Shown: positions 52,969-60,807 of the stretch, one piece after another
Position numbering within the stretch: position 1 is the first letter of the stretch
Layout of the letters: each line of letters begins with the position of its first letter
Assembly (NCBI GenBank): GCA_029858565.1
Contig: JAOUEV010000004.1
Span: forward strand, 62,001-126,000
Source: Nitrospirota bacterium
GTDB taxonomy: Bacteria; Nitrospirota; UBA9217
Direction: 5' to 3'
DNA length: 64,000 nucleotides
Position numbers and translations under genes: made by a program
The notes under the pieces: generated by a model
The model's input: only the letters and a program-made list of their open reading frames with translations
What the model was told of the DNA's origin: nothing
Databases searched by the model: none

Positions 52969-52997
52969 TTGACACCTTTCGTTACTTTTGTTATAAC
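52969..52997 (+). promoter_or_regulatory. Strong sigma-70-like promoter of the rnf operon
   Basis: TTGACA (52969-52974) and TATAAC (52992-52997) are separated by 17 bp, about 75 bp before the rnfC start codon. Confidence 0.75.
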
Positions 52998-53070
52998 CTT
53001 GGCGGCCTTTAGCAGAAGTTGCCAAACCGCAGTTTTAGTTCCCCATACCACATATCGAGGTGCGGATAGC

Positions 53071-54405
53071 ATGGAAGCGACCACTGTCAATGCCAGCGCC
53101 ACGTTCGAGGGAGGGGTCCATCCCTCCGGCAACAAGGAATTATCAGCGCACAAGCCCACCGTTCCTGCAGCGATCCCCAAACGAGCAGTCATTCCCCTGA
53201 GTCAGCATATCGGAGCACCCTGTAAACCCCTAGCGGTCATCGGCCAGGAAGTCAAGAAGGGCGAAAAGATCGGAGAGACCGGCGGATTCGTGTCCGCGCC
53301 GGTGCATGCCTCGATATCGGGCAAAGTCACGGCCATAGGCGCGTTCCCGCACTCTATGGGATCAGACCTGCCGGCAATTGTCATCGAAAGCGACGGCAAG
53401 GATGAGTGGGTGGCCGGGCTCAAGGAAACGGTTGACTACAACGTGCTGAGCCCCGATGAACTCAAGAAGATGGTGTCCGACGCCGGCATCGTCGGCATGG
53501 GAGGCGCGACGTTCCCGACCCACGTGAAGCTGTCGCCGCCCAAGGAAAAGCCGATCGATGTGGTGATCCTGAACGGCGCGGAATGCGAACCCTATCTTAC
53601 CTCCGACCACCGGCTTATGGTGGAGAAGCCCAAAGAGATCGTGGAAGGCCTGCGGATCCTGATGCGGATCCTGGGCGTGAAAAAGGGGCATATCGGGATC
53701 GAGGCGAACAAGCCCGATGCGATCGAGGCGCTGAAAAAGACCGTCGCCGGCGCGTCGGACATTGAGGTCTGGCCGGTAAAGGTCAAGTATCCCCAGGGCG
53801 CTGAAAAGATGCTGATCAAGGCCATTGCCAACCGGACCGTGCCGGCCGGCGGCCTGCCCATGGATTGCGGTGTCGTGGTCCAGAACGTGGGAACCGCGGC
53901 TGCGATCTATGATGCCGTGCGCTTCGGCCGTCCGCTGATCGAGCGGTATGTGACGGTCACGGGCAGGGGCGTGAAGGAACCGAAGAACTTTCTGGCCCGG
54001 ATCGGCACTCCGTTCTCGCAGTTGATCGAGGAAGCGGGCGGGCTGACCGAGGACGCCGCGAAAGTGATCGCCGGCGGTCCCATGATGGGGATGAGCCAGT
54101 TCTCTCTGGACGTTCCCGTGATCAAGGGCACCTCGGGGATCCTGGTATTGCCGCAGGCGGAAGTAAGCACCAAATCCTATGGTCCTTGCATCCGGTGCGC
54201 GCGATGCATCGATGCCTGTCCCATGATGCTCCAGCCGTCGCTCCTCGGCCTGTTCATCGAGAAAGGCCACTACGAGGACGCAAAGGACTATAACCTTATG
54301 GATTGCTTCGAGTGCGGTTCCTGCACCTTTGTCTGCCCGGCGAACCGTCCCATGGTGCAGTGGGTGAAACGGGCAAAACGGGAACTGGCCAAGAAGAAGA
54401 ATTAG
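53071..54405 (+). CDS. rnfC: Rnf complex subunit RnfC
   Basis: A 444-residue peripheral subunit that carries NADH/FMN-binding and ferredoxin-like domains. The ATG at 53071 follows GAGGTG; the longer frame back to 52969 overlaps the promoter and is rejected. An RnfC barrel N-terminus (TFEGGVHPSGNKELS) precedes the Nqo1-like part (GIVGMGGATFPTHVKL, NGAECEPYLTSDH). Two 4Fe-4S motifs lie near the C-terminus (CIRCARCIDACP and CFECGSCTFVCP). Rnf couples ferredoxin:NAD electron transfer to Na+ or H+ pumping. First gene of rnfCDGEAB. Confidence 0.96.
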   Translation: MEATTVNASATFEGGVHPSGNKELSAHKPTVPAAIPKRAVIPLSQHIGAPCKPLAVIGQEVKKGEKIGETGGFVSAPVHASISGKVTAIGAFPHSMGSDLPAIVIESDGKDEWVAGLKETVDYNVLSPDELKKMVSDAGIVGMGGATFPTHVKLSPPKEKPIDVVILNGAECEPYLTSDHRLMVEKPKEIVEGLRILMRILGVKKGHIGIEANKPDAIEALKKTVAGASDIEVWPVKVKYPQGAEKMLIKAIANRTVPAGGLPMDCGVVVQNVGTAAAIYDAVRFGRPLIERYVTVTGRGVKEPKNFLARIGTPFSQLIEEAGGLTEDAAKVIAGGPMMGMSQFSLDVPVIKGTSGILVLPQAEVSTKSYGPCIRCARCIDACPMMLQPSLLGLFIEKGHYEDAKDYNLMDCFECGSCTFVCPANRPMVQWVKRAKRELAKKKN

Positions 54406-54412
54406 TCGCAGG

Positions 54413-54431
54413 GGCAGGTTTTAAACCTGCC
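54413..54431 (+). promoter_or_regulatory. Intergenic hairpin between rnfC and rnfD
   Basis: GGCAGGTT and AACCTGCC form a perfect 8-bp stem with a 3-base loop, followed by TTTGTG. It is a weak terminator or a processing/stability element within the operon. Confidence 0.5.
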
Positions 54432-54471
54432 TTTGTGCTGTACGGATCATAAAACCTTACGAGGTACCTAC

Positions 54472-55494
54472 ATGGAAGCAACTCCCAAGGAACAGACGAA
54501 AGAGCAACCGAAACTGATCGTTTCGATCGGACCCCATGTCCGCACGGACGAAAGCACGGCCAAGATCATGTGGACCGTGAATGGAGCGCTGCTCCCTGCC
54601 GCGCTCATGTCGATCTACTACTTCGGCCTGCCCGCGGTCATGGTTCTCGCGGTATGCATATTCACCGCGATGATCACGGAAGCGGCCATACAGAAGATGC
54701 TCAAGAAAGAGATCGCCGTGGCAGACGGCAGTGCGTTCCTGACAGGCCTCCTGATCGCCATGAACTGTCCGGCGAACATTCCGCTCCATATCCCGGCCAT
54801 CGGCACCTTTGTGGCGATCGGGATCACCAAACAGCTCTTTGGCGGCCTGGGCTACAATGTATTCAATCCGGCGCTCATCGGCCGCGCACTTATCCTGATC
54901 AGCTTCCCCAAGGCCATGACCACATTCACCCACCCGGTCGCCAATATCATGGCTTTTGACGCGAAGACCATGGCCACGCCGCTTACGGTGCTCAAAGAGG
55001 ACGGTGTTGCAAAGCTCCTGGAACTGTATCCGAATATCTATCAGAACCTTCTGCTGGGGAACCGTGCCGGATCTCTTGGCGAAACAGCCACCATCGCGCT
55101 TTTGCTCGGCGCAGCGTTCCTGATGATCAAACGCTACATAACCTGGCATATCCCGATCCCCTTTATCCTCACAGTTGCCGCCGCGACCTGGATGTTCGGC
55201 GGTAAGGAAGGACTTTTCACCGGCGACGCGCTGTTCCATGTCATGGCAGGCGGCCTGGTCCTCGGCGCATTCTACATGGCCACGGATTATGTCACCGGGC
55301 CGTCGGTCAGAAGCGCGCAGATCGTGTTCGGCATTGCCTGCGGCATTCTGACGGTCCTGATCAGGCTCAAGGGCGGGTACCCCGAGGGCGTGATGTTCGC
55401 TATCCTGATCATGAACTGCTTCGCTCCGCTCCTTGACCGGGGCATGCGGAGCAAGGTCTTCGGCAAGGCCGAGGCCAAGGGGGTGAAGAAATGA
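54472..55494 (+). CDS. rnfD: Rnf complex subunit RnfD
   Basis: A 340-residue membrane subunit with about nine helices, homologous to NqrB. The threonine carrying covalent FMN is Thr169 in KTMATPLTV. The start at 54472 follows GAGGTACCT. The N-terminus (VSIGPHVRTDESTAKIMW) is typical. The stop overlaps rnfG by 4 bp. Confidence 0.96.
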   Translation: MEATPKEQTKEQPKLIVSIGPHVRTDESTAKIMWTVNGALLPAALMSIYYFGLPAVMVLAVCIFTAMITEAAIQKMLKKEIAVADGSAFLTGLLIAMNCPANIPLHIPAIGTFVAIGITKQLFGGLGYNVFNPALIGRALILISFPKAMTTFTHPVANIMAFDAKTMATPLTVLKEDGVAKLLELYPNIYQNLLLGNRAGSLGETATIALLLGAAFLMIKRYITWHIPIPFILTVAAATWMFGGKEGLFTGDALFHVMAGGLVLGAFYMATDYVTGPSVRSAQIVFGIACGILTVLIRLKGGYPEGVMFAILIMNCFAPLLDRGMRSKVFGKAEAKGVKK

Positions 55495-56117
55495 AGGAAA
55501 CGATCAAAGTTACCCTCAGCCTGGTCGTTATCTTTATCGCAGCCGGTCTGATCATGGGCGGCACCTATATGAAAACATCGCCCGTAAGATATATTGCGGA
55601 GCAGAAAGAGAAAAAGGAAGCGCTCCAGAAACTTGCGCCGGAAGCCGACGAAAGCAGCTTTGCCAAGGAAAAACGCAAGGATTGGGACCTTCACGGGAAA
55701 AAGCATGAGTACTACGAGGCCAAGAAAGGCGACGCCATTGTTGCCTATATTGCCGAGACAGCTGGAAAGGGGTATTCAAGCCATATCCAGATGCTCGTTT
55801 CCGTTGACGGTTCATTGAACATAAAGGACGTGAACATCCTGCACCACGGCGAAACCCCGGGTCTCGGTGACCAGGTCGAGGACCGCAAGCTTTTCCTCGA
55901 TCAATTCATCGGGAAGGGACTGTCCCAGCTGGTGCTGATCAAGGGCGAGACCAAGGAAAATATCCAGGCCATCACCGGCGCGACCATCTCGAGCCGGGCG
56001 GTCACGAACGGCGTCAGGGACGCCGTGCAGATGCTGGTGGACACATACGGTTCAGGAGTGAAATCCGCGGCAGCGGGGGACAAGCCCGCCCACGAGGTGA
56101 AGCATGAGCACAGATAG
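55491..56117 (+). CDS. rnfG: Rnf complex subunit RnfG
   Basis: A 208-residue subunit with one N-terminal helix and a periplasmic FMN-binding domain. The flavin is attached to the threonine of ITGATISS near residue 163. HHGETPGLGDQV is also family-typical. It exchanges electrons with RnfD. The gene overlaps both neighbours (4 bp and 14 bp). Confidence 0.95.
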   Translation: MKETIKVTLSLVVIFIAAGLIMGGTYMKTSPVRYIAEQKEKKEALQKLAPEADESSFAKEKRKDWDLHGKKHEYYEAKKGDAIVAYIAETAGKGYSSHIQMLVSVDGSLNIKDVNILHHGETPGLGDQVEDRKLFLDQFIGKGLSQLVLIKGETKENIQAITGATISSRAVTNGVRDAVQMLVDTYGSGVKSAAAGDKPAHEVKHEHR

Positions 56118-56736
56118 CGTAAACTACGGGCAGATCTTCAAGAACGGCGTTTTCGGCGAGAACCCGGTGTTCCGGCTGGCGTTGTCACTCTGTCCCGCCG
56201 TGGCGGTCACGAGCGGCGTGAAGAACGGCACGCTCATGGGCGTTGCGGTGCTGTTCGTGATGGTCATGGTGAACGCGACCGTGTCCCTTATCCGGAACTT
56301 CATTAATCCCAAAGTACGCATTCCTTCCTACATGTTCATCATCGCCACCTGGGTTACGGTCACGGACCTGGTGATGGCGGCCTACGCACGGGACGTGTAT
56401 AAGCAGATGGGCCTCTACATCATGCTGATCGTGGCCTTCGCGATCGTGCTGTCGCGGGCTGAGGTCTTCGCCATGAAGAACAAGCTCATCCCGTCGATGG
56501 TCGACGGAGCGGCAATGGGCCTGGGATTCCTTCTGGCCCTGGCGCTGATCGGCGTGTTCCGCGAGTTCCTGGGCAAAGGCGCGCTCTGGGGCGTGCAGAT
56601 CCTGTCGGTGAAGCCGTTGCCGATCATGATCCTGCCCGCGGGCGGATTTTTCGCCATGGGGCTCATCATGGGATTCCTGAACTGGATCGACCGGAAGTAT
56701 TTCGGCGGCACCGGCGCGAGCAGCGGGGGACATTAA
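56104..56736 (+). CDS. rnfE: Rnf complex subunit RnfE
   Basis: A 210-residue membrane subunit with six helices, homologous to NqrD. Conserved stretches include LALSLCPAVAVTSGVKNG and a later IVLSRAEVFA segment, with the inner Cys of CPAV that helps bind the intramembrane 2Fe-2S cluster shared with RnfA. It follows rnfG in the operon. Confidence 0.95.
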   Translation: MSTDSVNYGQIFKNGVFGENPVFRLALSLCPAVAVTSGVKNGTLMGVAVLFVMVMVNATVSLIRNFINPKVRIPSYMFIIATWVTVTDLVMAAYARDVYKQMGLYIMLIVAFAIVLSRAEVFAMKNKLIPSMVDGAAMGLGFLLALALIGVFREFLGKGALWGVQILSVKPLPIMILPAGGFFAMGLIMGFLNWIDRKYFGGTGASSGGH

Positions 56737-56754
56737 TTAATTTCGGAGGTTCCT

Positions 56755-57342
56755 ATGTGGCAGGACGTACTGACGATCTTTATCGCATCTGCGCTGATCA
56801 ATAACTTCGTGTTCGCCCGCTATCTCGGGCTGTGCATCTTCTTCGGCGTCACCAAGAAGATGGAAACCGCGATCGGCATGAGCTTCACCTTTACGGGAGT
56901 GATGCTGATCGGAGCGGCTCTGAACTGGTTCATCTATAAATATGTCATGATGCCGCTCCATATCGGCTTCCTGAAGATCGTGATCTTCATCGGTGTGATC
57001 GCCGCATTCGTGCAGGCCGCTGACACGATCATGAAAAAAGTGACCCCGGCGCTCTACTATAAGCTCGGTATCTATCTGGCGCTGATCACGACGAACTGCA
57101 TCATCCTCGCGGTGCCGCTCCTGAACGCAGAGGAATACGCGGACAGCCTGTTCAAGAGCATGGCACTGGCGCTCGGCTCGGGCCTGGGATTCAGCCTTGC
57201 GCTTATCATCATGGCGAGCATCCGGGAAAAACTGGAGCTGGCCGATGTGCCGAGGTCGTTCCAGGGTCTGCCGATCTCGTTCGTCCTGACCGGGTTGATC
57301 GCGCTGGCGTTCCTGGGATTCTCGGGGATGATTACGTTATAA
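56755..57342 (+). CDS. rnfA: Rnf complex subunit RnfA
   Basis: A 195-residue six-helix subunit, homologous to NqrE and inverted in topology to RnfE. INNFVFARYLGLCIFFGVTKK and TTNCIILAVPLLN carry the conserved cysteines for the shared 2Fe-2S cluster. The ATG follows GGAGGT. Confidence 0.96.
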   Translation: MWQDVLTIFIASALINNFVFARYLGLCIFFGVTKKMETAIGMSFTFTGVMLIGAALNWFIYKYVMMPLHIGFLKIVIFIGVIAAFVQAADTIMKKVTPALYYKLGIYLALITTNCIILAVPLLNAEEYADSLFKSMALALGSGLGFSLALIIMASIREKLELADVPRSFQGLPISFVLTGLIALAFLGFSGMITL

Positions 57343-57347
57343 AATCG

Positions 57348-57427
57348 GGATTAGAGGATGAAGGATTGAAGGATTAGGCAAAGCGCTTGCCTTTTAATCC
57401 TCCTGATCCTTTTTCAAACTAATCCTC
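57348..57427. repeat. Imperfect inverted repeat between rnfA and rnfB
   Basis: The left part GGATTAGAGGATGAAGGATTGAAGGATTAGGCAA is mirrored by TTGCCTTTTAATCCTCC...ACTAATCC on the right, giving a long imperfect hairpin in the transcript. It may set the relative level of rnfB. Confidence 0.6.
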
Positions 57428-57443
57428 CTTCAGAGGTAAACCT

Positions 57444-58604
57444 ATGCTTGAGCAGATCACACAGGTGTTTTTCACCGCATTCCAGCACGTTGCGAGCGTA
57501 TTCCTGAACAGGATTGTTCCGATGATTGGCGTGGGCGGGTCCGTCGAGACCCTGGAGACGGTGCCCCCGAGCATCATCGGGTACGGTCTCGTGGTCCTCG
57601 CGGGTCTGGGAGTCGTTTTCGGTATTGCGCTTGCCATCGTTGCATCGAAGTTCATGGTCAAGATGGACCCGAAGGTAGAGCAGGTGCGTGAGACCTTGCC
57701 GGGCGCCAATTGCGGCGCCTGCGGGTTTGCCGGATGCATGGGCTACGCAGAGGCGGTGGTGGGCAATCCTGATGTGGCTTCGAACCTTTGTGCTCCGGGA
57801 AAGGGCGCCGTCGCTGAGAAGATCGCGCAAATAACCGGCAAGGCGGCAGCGAAGGTGGATCCTAAGATCGCTCGGGTCTTTTGCCAGGGCGGCAAGAGCA
57901 AAAGCCAGAAAAAGTTCATTTACACCGGGGTAATGGACTGCACGGCTGCCGTATTGGCGGCGGGCGGGGACAAATCCTGCGAGTTCGGCTGTCTCGGATA
58001 CGCCACCTGTATGCGCGCATGTCCCTTTGATGCGATCACCATGAGCGATGACAGCCTGCCGGTGATCAATCCAGAGAAGTGTACCGCCTGCGGCAAGTGC
58101 GTTGCAGCCTGTCCGAAGCAGGTGATCGAACTCGCGAAAATGTCCAAGCCCGTGGTGGTCAGCTGTCACAGCAGGGACAAAGGCATCGATGTAAAGAAGA
58201 AGTGCCAGGTGGGCTGTATCGCATGCGGCATGTGCGTCCGTACCTGCCCGGTTGATGCGATCAAGGTCGACAATAATCTTGCGCGCATTGACCATGAGAA
58301 GTGCATCTCCTGCGGTCTTTGCGTCAAGAAGTGCCCAACGAACGCGATCCATGACCATTTCGCGCCGCGGCTTAAAGCGTCCATCCAGGCGGATAAATGC
58401 GCAGGCATCGACGTGTGCGCCAAGGTCTGCCCGGTGAACGCCATCTCCGGCGAAATAAAGGCGGTCCACAGGGTTGACCAGTCGAAATGCATCGGCTGCG
58501 GAATGTGTGAAGCCCGATGCCCCAAGAAGGCCATCATCATGGTTTCGGGCGGCGGGGCGCATGGCGCAGAAGCTGCAAAGGAAAAGGCCGCGGCAGCCGT
58601 TTAG
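57444..58604 (+). CDS. rnfB: Rnf complex subunit RnfB (multi-ferredoxin form)
   Basis: A 386-residue Fe-S subunit that receives electrons from soluble ferredoxin. An N-terminal helix (about 45-68) is followed by the RnfB-specific cluster (CGACGFAGCMGYAEAVV) and at least five further ferredoxin-type motifs: CTACGKCVAACP, CIACGMCVRTCP, CISCGLCVKKCP, CAGIDVCAKVCP and CIGCGMCEARCP, plus a CLGYATCMRACP segment. This is much more Fe-S-rich than the 190-residue proteobacterial form and resembles clostridial or Geobacter-like versions. Last gene of the operon. Confidence 0.95.
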   Translation: MLEQITQVFFTAFQHVASVFLNRIVPMIGVGGSVETLETVPPSIIGYGLVVLAGLGVVFGIALAIVASKFMVKMDPKVEQVRETLPGANCGACGFAGCMGYAEAVVGNPDVASNLCAPGKGAVAEKIAQITGKAAAKVDPKIARVFCQGGKSKSQKKFIYTGVMDCTAAVLAAGGDKSCEFGCLGYATCMRACPFDAITMSDDSLPVINPEKCTACGKCVAACPKQVIELAKMSKPVVVSCHSRDKGIDVKKKCQVGCIACGMCVRTCPVDAIKVDNNLARIDHEKCISCGLCVKKCPTNAIHDHFAPRLKASIQADKCAGIDVCAKVCPVNAISGEIKAVHRVDQSKCIGCGMCEARCPKKAIIMVSGGGAHGAEAAKEKAAAAV

Positions 58605-58629
58605 CGGACCGATCACGCGATCATTTCAG

Positions 58630-58660
58630 AAAAAGGGATACGCCAACGTATCCCTTTTTC
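58630..58660 (+). terminator. Rho-independent terminator after rnfB
   Basis: A 13-bp stem (58630-58642 with 58647-58659) with a 4-base loop ends in a T5 run, and the complementary A5 run would let it act in both directions. Confidence 0.88.
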
Positions 58661-58729
58661 ATTTTCCGTGCATCCGTAAATACATTCGGGACCCGTCGCG
58701 GGAACATGATTTTGTGAAGCCTTTTTCCC

Positions 58730-58758
58730 TTGACAAACCTGCATACTTGGGCTAAATA
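58730..58758 (+). promoter_or_regulatory. Sigma-70-like promoter for gcvH-lpdA
   Basis: TTGACA (58730-58735) and TAAATA (58753-58758) are separated by 17 bp, 65 bp before the gcvH start codon. Confidence 0.6.
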
Positions 58759-58823
58759 CAAATCACTTTTTATGATCGACGATGCAATGTGTTTCTTGCA
58801 CGTATCCTGTTTGGAGGTGTTCC

Positions 58824-59213
58824 ATGAATCCAGATGATATCAAATACCATCGAGAGCATGCGTGGGTCCGCGTGGAGGGAAAACGCGCGACCATCGGCAT
58901 TACCGACCATGCACAGCAACAGCTCGGTGATATCGTGTACGTTGACCTTCCTGAACTGGAAACGGAAGTGGACGCCGATTCCGAGTTGTCCGAGATCGAG
59001 TCTACCAAGGCGACCTCGCCGGTGATCTGTCCGGTTTCTGGTTCGGTTGTCGAGATCAACGAGGATCTGGCTGATTCTCCCGAGATCATGAACGAAGACC
59101 CTTACGGCAATGGATGGCTGGCGATCATCGAGATGAACGATCCGAGCGAGGTCGGGGACCTGATGACCCGCGACGAATACGAGAAATTCCTGAAGGAAGA
59201 AGAAGAGAAGTAA
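58824..59213 (+). CDS. gcvH: Glycine cleavage system H protein
   Basis: A 129-residue lipoyl-carrier protein. Lipoate attaches to Lys62 in SEIESTKATSP. The start at 58824 follows GGAGGTG and gives the usual N-terminus (KYHREHAWVRV). H protein shuttles the aminomethyl group and electrons between P, T and L proteins. The other glycine cleavage genes are not in view; only the L protein follows, 4 bp away. Confidence 0.96.
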   Translation: MNPDDIKYHREHAWVRVEGKRATIGITDHAQQQLGDIVYVDLPELETEVDADSELSEIESTKATSPVICPVSGSVVEINEDLADSPEIMNEDPYGNGWLAIIEMNDPSEVGDLMTRDEYEKFLKEEEEK

Positions 59214-59217
59214 AAAA

Positions 59218-60612
59218 ATGAGGCTTACGATCATCGGCGCCGGTCCGGGAGGGTATGTCGCGGCTCTCCGCGCCGCGCACCTGGGAGCGCAGGTCACGGT
59301 CCTCGAAAGGGATGAAGTCGGAGGGACCTGTCTGAACTGGGGCTGTATTCCTACCAAAACCCTCATCGCCTCGGTCGAGGCGTTCGAGCGTGTCAAGCAT
59401 GCTGGAGATTTCGGCATCGATATTTCCGGCACCGTAACCTATAATCTGGAAAAGATCAGGGACCGCAAGAACAAGGTCGTCGCAACCCAGGTAAAGGGCA
59501 TAAAAGCGCTGTTCAAGAGCGCCGGCGTGGACCTGATACCGTCACGGGCGGAGCTGCTGTCGAAAGATGTCGTTCGCGCCGTATTACCGGACGGCACAAC
59601 ACGCGATATTATGTCCGACCGTGTCATTATCGCCACAGGGTCAAGGCCTGCGGGACTCCCTGATCTTAATGCGGACGGGGACGTTGTCATGACGAGCGAC
59701 GATGCCCTGAAACTTGCGAAAGTGCCCCGAAGCATACTGATCATCGGCGCCGGCGTCATCGGGTGCGAGTTCGCTTTTATCTACAGGTCTCTGGGCGCTG
59801 ACGTGACCGTTGTGGAAACGGCTTCCCGGCCGCTCACGACCGAGGACGAGGATATCTCGGCGATCATCGAACGGGAGATGAAAAAAACGAAGATCAAGCT
59901 CCTCACCGGGGTGAGCTTTCAGAGCATGACAAAGACCGCTGAGGGAGTTGCCAAGGTCCGCCTTTCCGATGATCGCGAGATCCCTACGGATACTATCCTT
60001 TTGTCCATTGGCAGAAAACTGAACAGCGGGAACCTGGGGCTTGACCTGCTCGGCATTGCAACGGGAAAACGCGGCGAGATCGTGGTCAACGACCGGATGG
60101 AAACGACTGTAAAAGGAATATTCGCAATTGGAGACGTGACCGGCGGTACGATGCTTGCTCACGTCGCATCCCATCAAGGCCTGGCTGCTGCTGAGAATGC
60201 ATTGGGCGGGCACACCATCATGGATCCATCGATCATTCCCGCGGGGATATTCACGTCTCCGGAGATCGGCAGTGTCGGCCTCCGGGAGCATCAGGCACGG
60301 GAACGGAAGGTCGGGATCAAGGTCGGCCGGTTTCCTTATCGTGGATTGGGCAAGGCGCATGCCATGGGCGAGATTGCGGGATTCGTCAAGATCATCGCTG
60401 AGGCTGGGACAGATAAGGTGCTTGGTGTGCATATTTGCGGGTCCCATGCCACGGACCTGGTGCACGAAGGCGCGCTTGCGATCCGAACGGGTACGACAGC
60501 GAGTGAGCTCGGACATATGATACACGCCCACCCGACACTGGCCGAAGGCATTATGGAAGCTGCAAATGATGTTCATGGAGAGGCTATCCATGTGCAGCGA
60601 GAAAGCCGCTGA
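59218..60612 (+). CDS. lpdA: Dihydrolipoyl dehydrogenase
   Basis: A 464-residue flavoprotein that reoxidises dihydrolipoyl groups with NAD+. FAD loop IGAGPGGYVAAL is at the N-terminus, the redox disulfide GGTCLNWGCIPTK has Cys38 and Cys43, and the catalytic His-Glu pair lies in HAHPTLAEGIMEA. It is immediately downstream of gcvH and is likely the L protein of the same system. Confidence 0.96.
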   Translation: MRLTIIGAGPGGYVAALRAAHLGAQVTVLERDEVGGTCLNWGCIPTKTLIASVEAFERVKHAGDFGIDISGTVTYNLEKIRDRKNKVVATQVKGIKALFKSAGVDLIPSRAELLSKDVVRAVLPDGTTRDIMSDRVIIATGSRPAGLPDLNADGDVVMTSDDALKLAKVPRSILIIGAGVIGCEFAFIYRSLGADVTVVETASRPLTTEDEDISAIIEREMKKTKIKLLTGVSFQSMTKTAEGVAKVRLSDDREIPTDTILLSIGRKLNSGNLGLDLLGIATGKRGEIVVNDRMETTVKGIFAIGDVTGGTMLAHVASHQGLAAAENALGGHTIMDPSIIPAGIFTSPEIGSVGLREHQARERKVGIKVGRFPYRGLGKAHAMGEIAGFVKIIAEAGTDKVLGVHICGSHATDLVHEGALAIRTGTTASELGHMIHAHPTLAEGIMEAANDVHGEAIHVQRESR

Positions 60613-60703
60613 TCCGTTTTGTGTGTCAAATAAAGAATTTAAGCGTCATGCATGAAAATATGCTATTCTTGTGATGCAGGAAGATGCAAAAGAGCGTTTC
60701 CCC

Positions 60704-60732
60704 GGGAATATTCCCTGTGAATATTCCCTTTA
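60704..60732. repeat. Palindrome GGGAATATTCCC with a repeated half-site
   Basis: A perfect 12-bp palindrome (60704-60715) is followed by a second GAATATTCCC, 76-104 bp before the cyclase gene. It could be an operator; no regulator is known. Confidence 0.5.
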
Positions 60733-60807
60733 CGTTTCAAGGGTTTTCTGCTAGACTACGAAAAGATCAAGCGAAATATAATTTATTTGTTTTCCTTCGA
60801 ATCCCCT

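Noticed and set aside
52969-53070. Longer N-terminus for RnfC
   Set aside because: It would begin within the -35 box of a strong promoter, and the extra residues do not resemble RnfC.
57414-58616. A 400-codon open frame antisense to rnfB
   Set aside because: It mirrors the repeated ferredoxin codons of rnfB and encodes no known domain.
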